The position numbers were made by a program, and so were the translations under genes. A stretch of DNA of 64,000 nucleotides. It comes from Plecoglossus altivelis (Eukaryota; Chordata; Actinopteri; Osmeriformes; Plecoglossidae). Under the pieces are notes generated by a model. That model had not been told where the DNA came from. It saw only the letters and a program-made list of their open reading frames with translations, and searched no databases. This document shows positions 52,801 through 58,300 of the stretch, one piece after another. Position 1 is the first letter of the stretch. Each line of letters starts with the position of its first letter. Location: positions 11,353,838 to 11,417,837 of the forward strand of contig BROE01000016.1 in assembly GCA_036571765.1 (NCBI GenBank), given 5' to 3'.

Positions 52801-55320
52801 AGATAGGGAATGTGGGCCAGGGGCCCAGTGTGCAGGGCCCTACCCATAGCTGAGTGACCAGATCCTGGGTTACAATGTTCCCTGGCCTACGTCCGCTCCA
52901 GACTGGGTGAGGCTGTTTGACGAACCCTAGCTGGGCTGCTGTTCACCTGGCTGCTCCTCAGTGTTGCTCAAACATGTTCTGATGACAGCCACTGGAAGCC
53001 TGTGTGAGTGATGTCAGCAGACAGTCCAACATGAAGCTCCTAACAGCATGAATGGAGCTGCCTGTGGTGCCTGGGGGGAGAGCTGGTCCACGTGGAAGAC
53101 GCTTCACAGCTCATGGTCCAGCAGTACAATTGAAGCTATTCAAATGGTGTCGCTATGCAAAGTGAAGACAATAAGGTGATTTGTCATAACCTAATGACAG
53201 TTTGGGGTAACGCGAATGTATTAATTTTTTTAAATTTCTCAATATTGAGACGGTATATGGTCGATGTCTATTTCAAATAAAGGATTGATATTTCATCATG
53301 TAAACAAACGCACACACACATACACACGACTAGTGCTGGTTTCCGCACCAGGTGCACTGTCCCTGGCTCATTGGGATTGGAATTAGGATGTGTGTGTGCT
53401 GTGCATGTACACTCCCCCAAACACACACACACACAGACACACACATACAGGTGGCCGATTGTTGAGTTTATCAGCTTGGCCCATTAATTAGCGTAATTAG
53501 TCTTGCTTCAGGCAATACGGACCCGATAGGCACTGACCGAGCCCTGGCCTCCCCGCCCACTTGCCCCGTTTACCTTGAGATAAGTTTGTGAGCGCACTAA
53601 TCGCTCCCATTAATCACTTGGGCCCTGAGCGTCACTCTGTTTACCCTTGCATTAGACTTGTTATCTGTATCGGACCCATCGGAAGGTGCGGCCTAGAATC
53701 TGCAGAACAAGCTGGCCGCGCACAGACATGGCACCAAACCACCACTTAGCCGCCCATTGTTGAGCATTGTTAATTGCATTTTACGACTGTTGTTTTGTCA
53801 TCAAAAAGAAATAGATGAATATTGCTTTGTGTTCTTTGAGTGTGCGGTGTAGGTTTCTTATCTCTGGGTTTATCGTGCAATTATAGCATGAAGGGATCAC
53901 TGGATGTCAATGAATCTCTCTAATGTTGACTAGACCCCCCCCCCAACCCCCCTCCCCTCCCCCCCTCTGTGTGACTCGATAGAAACGCTTCAATCTCCAT
54001 CCTGCTCCACAGCTGGCCTGAGAACGGTCTTCAAACACAGGGAGCCGGCTGCTGTCGGGCCGGGCGACTTAAGGAGCCTTCTGGAGAGAGTCTGTGGGCC
54101 ACCCTGAAGACTGCCTGCTCCCCGCGCTCTCTTTGATGACTGTGCTCTTTTCCACCTCCCTTCCCTCTCCTTTCTGTCTGATCCCTCTTTATCCCCTCTC
54201 TTCCATCTCTGTTGTACCACTCATCCTATTCTTCCTCCCCTCTTTCATCCCAGCGGATCACTTCTTTAGCCCTTCTTTAGCATACCCCCAAACCCCCGCT
54301 TGCATTTCCACAAGTGTCATTAATGCTAATTGGAGGCCGGTAGCTGTGTAAAGGAGCCCTCTGCAGGTCTGTTTGTCTACCCAGCAGGAAGCCCTGCAAG
54401 GCTGACCGGATGTGGTATCTCTCGCCCCCACTTCACTCCCCCTGCCGATAATCCCCCCCCTCCCCATACACATGATCTCTTCAGCCTACCCTACCCATAG
54501 TCCTGGACCTTACCCCCCTTCACCGCTGCTGCCACCACCGTACTCCCAGACCATGGCTGAAATGTAACCTCCTGTGGTAGCAGCTGTCCTCTGCTATGGT
54601 TGTGTTTACCACTCTCTTTGTTTATCTCAGCTGAGCCTGTTTGAGTGACACCCTCAGTCCACCCCTCCATCATGGCTGCCGTGCTACCATGTATGCTATG
54701 GGTGTCTCTCACTGGCTGAATGAGGTGCCTGTGGGTAAGAGCTATGAGTCCTCACCACTGGTAAACCTGTGGAAACCTGTGATTGCCCTGTGGTTAGTTA
54801 GTGAGCCTAGCCTTGGGCTATCACATTGCAGCAGGCTGCATACAGCTAGCCATGTGGTCGTGAGCAGCAAATGGGATGGTATTACAGTATGTGTTGCCCT
54901 GCCCTCCTCCCATGAGTCTGGGCAAACAAATTGGATTGGTGGCGTGTAAATCTGATGGTGTTTCATGAGCTGCGGGGCCAAATTGAATTCTCAACAATGT
55001 AAATCTGCAGCGGCTGGACGGCTCGCTGTGAGCCGAGCCCACTTAAATCATCCGATTGTTCCCGCTGTTACCAGATACAATCTCCCTTGGCCATTTGCCA
55101 CAGACACCCCTAATCTCTTTTTGATGGCTGCGTGGAGATGGAGCTGTATGAATGTACATGTGAGAGAACCTGCTCCTCCGAATCTGTCACTCTCTCTGTC
55201 GGTTTCTCCCTTGATCTGTCTTTCTGTTCTTTCTCTCTATCTCTCACTTTCTCTTTCTTTCTCTTTTTCTTTCTTTCTCTCTCTCTTTCTTTATCTTGTT
55301 CTGTTTCTCTTTATTTCTTC

Positions 55321-55352
<32 letters not shown>

Positions 55353-58300
55353 TGTGCTCTCTCTCTGTCTCTCTCTTGCGCTCTCTCTCTTTCTTGATCT
55401 CCAGTTGGCCAGGCTTCCCTCCATTAGAGCAGGAACGGTGATAGAGCCATCCATGTGTATTTATTTTAAACAACGGAGCGGTTTGCCCAGATGATCGCTA
55501 GTGTCAGTTTAAACCCTAAAGCTGTTTCTCTAATGAAGCCAAATTGCTGTCTCGGTTTCAGCTAAATTCCCTCAGTTCTTAATCTGAACTTCAGCTGTTA
55601 GAACAGTAAAAACGATGTGGAAACTACAAAAATTAAATAGGTTGTTCGTTTTTTTCTTCCCTATATTGCTTTTAAAGTGCTTGTATGTCTACTCCTAAGT
55701 AGAGCTACTATGTCATCCCTTCAGTAAGTGATTCGAAAGTACTCCTGTGTCTTTAACTGGCGTGTGTGTGTGTGTGTCACCTCAGTTATCCATACAGTGA
55801 AGATAGCAGTCGGGGGAAGGAGTACATGAACACGCGCTGTCCTGCCTGGTGTGACCGTATCCTCATGTCTGCGATGGCCAGAGACCTCGTCCTAAAGGTA
55901 ACACTCCCTGCTTTCAACAATTGGCCCCAAATTAGCCCCAAAATGTTTCACAGCTAATACCTGTTCACATCTACGTAGTTCTAAAGCAAAGACTGCTCTG
56001 TTCAGGTATTGTGTATCCTCTCTCTACCCCTCCTCCTCTCTCTTTATATGATTCTTTCCCCATTCTATCTGTTCCTTTTCTTACTTTACCCACTCTGTCG
56101 CTCTCACTTTCTCCCCCCTCGTCTCCGTCTACCGCTCTTTCCCTCCCATGTCAGCCTCCCAGATGGAGGGATGAAGTGCGTGAATATTCATTTGTTGCAC
56201 TAAGCCCCGGGTCCACACACACAGTATATATATCCTAGCTCTTATAGAGTGCCAGTCGGCCATAGCCGCTCTATAAATCTGGAGGTCCCTATACTCCCTC
56301 TGTCTCTCTGCTCTCTCAGTCAACACTCTGGCTGTGGGCCGCCACCATACCCCCTGGATGCAGCCATGCAGTGTAAACTCCAACCAATCTGTCCCGCCAC
56401 CCCCCCGCCCCCCACACACCCACCCCCTCCCCCTCCCCACAAACCCAAATATGAGCAGCAGTTTGAGATCCAGCCTGCTTCTTTCACTCACTTGTTTGCT
56501 GGATTACTTCAAATCATCACAGCCTTGCTAAATCGGTTGTGTACCTCACCCCTTGTTCACGTTTATAACTCAGGGGAAGAGGCGGCGGAAGGTGGGGGGA
56601 GAGGGGATGGGTATGGGTGTGGGGATGGGATGGGGGCGGGCGAGTTTTGAGGAGACGGAAGACATTTAAGAATCATGCCAGAGCAGTACTGTACCGCCTT
56701 CACCACAGACAAAGAATGTCCCTTTACTAAAAACGACTCTTGGCCGTCCTTTATTGTAAACGTCCTTCTCCACCCTCTCTTCCCGGCCTCTCTTCCAGGC
56801 CTCTCTTCCCAGCCTCTCTTCCCAGCCTCTCTTCCTAGCCTCTCTTATCAACCTCTCTTCCCAGCCTCTCTTCTCACTTTCTGAGGCCTTCCAAATGTAG
56901 GGTTTAGCTTTTAGCTTTTGCCCACCAGCCACTTTCATCATTAGGAGAATCAATAACGTTATTGCATAACTAAAATGCAATAATAATGTGTATCTTGGAA
57001 CTGGCACAATTAAGCTGTTATATACTGCTATCTAGAATGTGTCACACTTGGAGTGAAACACTCTGTCTGACACGCACAGTACACGCCTCTTAGCTCTGCA
57101 TGTGTTTGTTTTTCTCAAGCACCAGTTAATTGCTTGTAATATAGGGAACTAGGCAGAGTCCCCTAACAGCCAGATTTAGAGTGTTCACAGATTGGCTTAT
57201 GATTCACTGAACATAGACCACCCCCCTGCCTCCCCACACACACACACACACCTCATTCCCCTCCCACCCCACACACACACACACACACACACACTGCTCC
57301 AGCGTTACAGATTGCGGAGACATGGGCCTGTAAACAGACGGCCGTGTGGCATCATTATCAGCACGGCTCGTTACGTTGCCACATCATGTTACCAATTCTG
57401 CTTGCTGAGCCTAACGCAAAGGTCTGCCCGCCTGCCTGTCGCGCGCCCTCGCGGCAAGGGGGGTTATGTAATGAAGTGTCAGATTCCCGAGCGAGGGCCC
57501 GTTGCTCGCCAACGGCCCCGTAATCTTTGTTATTCTGTCGTAAAGAGTTCATGCAGCCCGAAACAACCCGTTTATACGCCGGTATTGATCTGGAATCGTG
57601 TTTTGAGAATGTTATCCGGCCTCTGTGAGGCAGTGGCGTGGGCTGCGTGGTGCGGGGACAGGAGAGCGCCGTTTCTCTTGAGCAGGCCCCCTGGCAGTAA
57701 GGTAGCGTGGGGGAGTCATACCAGGCAAGGCCAGCGCCGACTGACCTGCACTGCAGGACTGCTTGAAGTTCATTTAGATTGAAGTTTGTCGTTCATTCTG
57801 GAAGCTCTCCGTTCTTCCTTGCCATGAGGAATTGCGGCTCAGCCTTGTCACAGCTGAGGATTCGCATGAAGCGCGCTTGTGTGTGTGGTGGTGGGAGGGG
57901 GAAAGAGGTGCTTAAAAAGTCCTTAGTTCTAGCTGAGAAATGTGATTTATACTCTGGGCTTCAAGTTCCTATCTCCGAATGTGACACTTTCTTTGTGGGA
58001 TATTGAAACATGATCCACTCAGATGTGGTCTAAGCGCGCTCGCTCGCTAGGCAAATATGCTCTTTGTAACTGATTTCCTCATAGTTCATGTTTATTCACT
58101 GTATAGAGACTTTACCTAAGGTACTATATTGAGTTGGTTTTGATGCATACACCTTCATAATCCTTTATGGTTAGTTATGGATTGATAATGTTCTGTTCCA
58201 CATTACATGCGAATGTGTATTTACATTCTAATGAAAGATACTTCGCCTATTGCGAAGTGAACATTGAGTAGGGAGGGAACCGTCTGACGGAAACACGGAA

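Larger units (their letters stand above)
47713..55785 (+). other. inpp5a: inpp5a intron
   Basis: An 8.1-kb phase-2 intron. It has a 12-bp tandem array, several TG/CA tracts, a 21-base poly-G run, a CT-rich region near its 3' end, and two of the strongest enhancer-like blocks (48420-48820 and 53430-53910). No coding exon is missing. Confidence 0.9.

Noticed and set aside
57192..57782. 196-codon + frame
   Set aside because: Starts in a CA repeat and crosses a CpG-rich block where stop codons are scarce. No domain seen.
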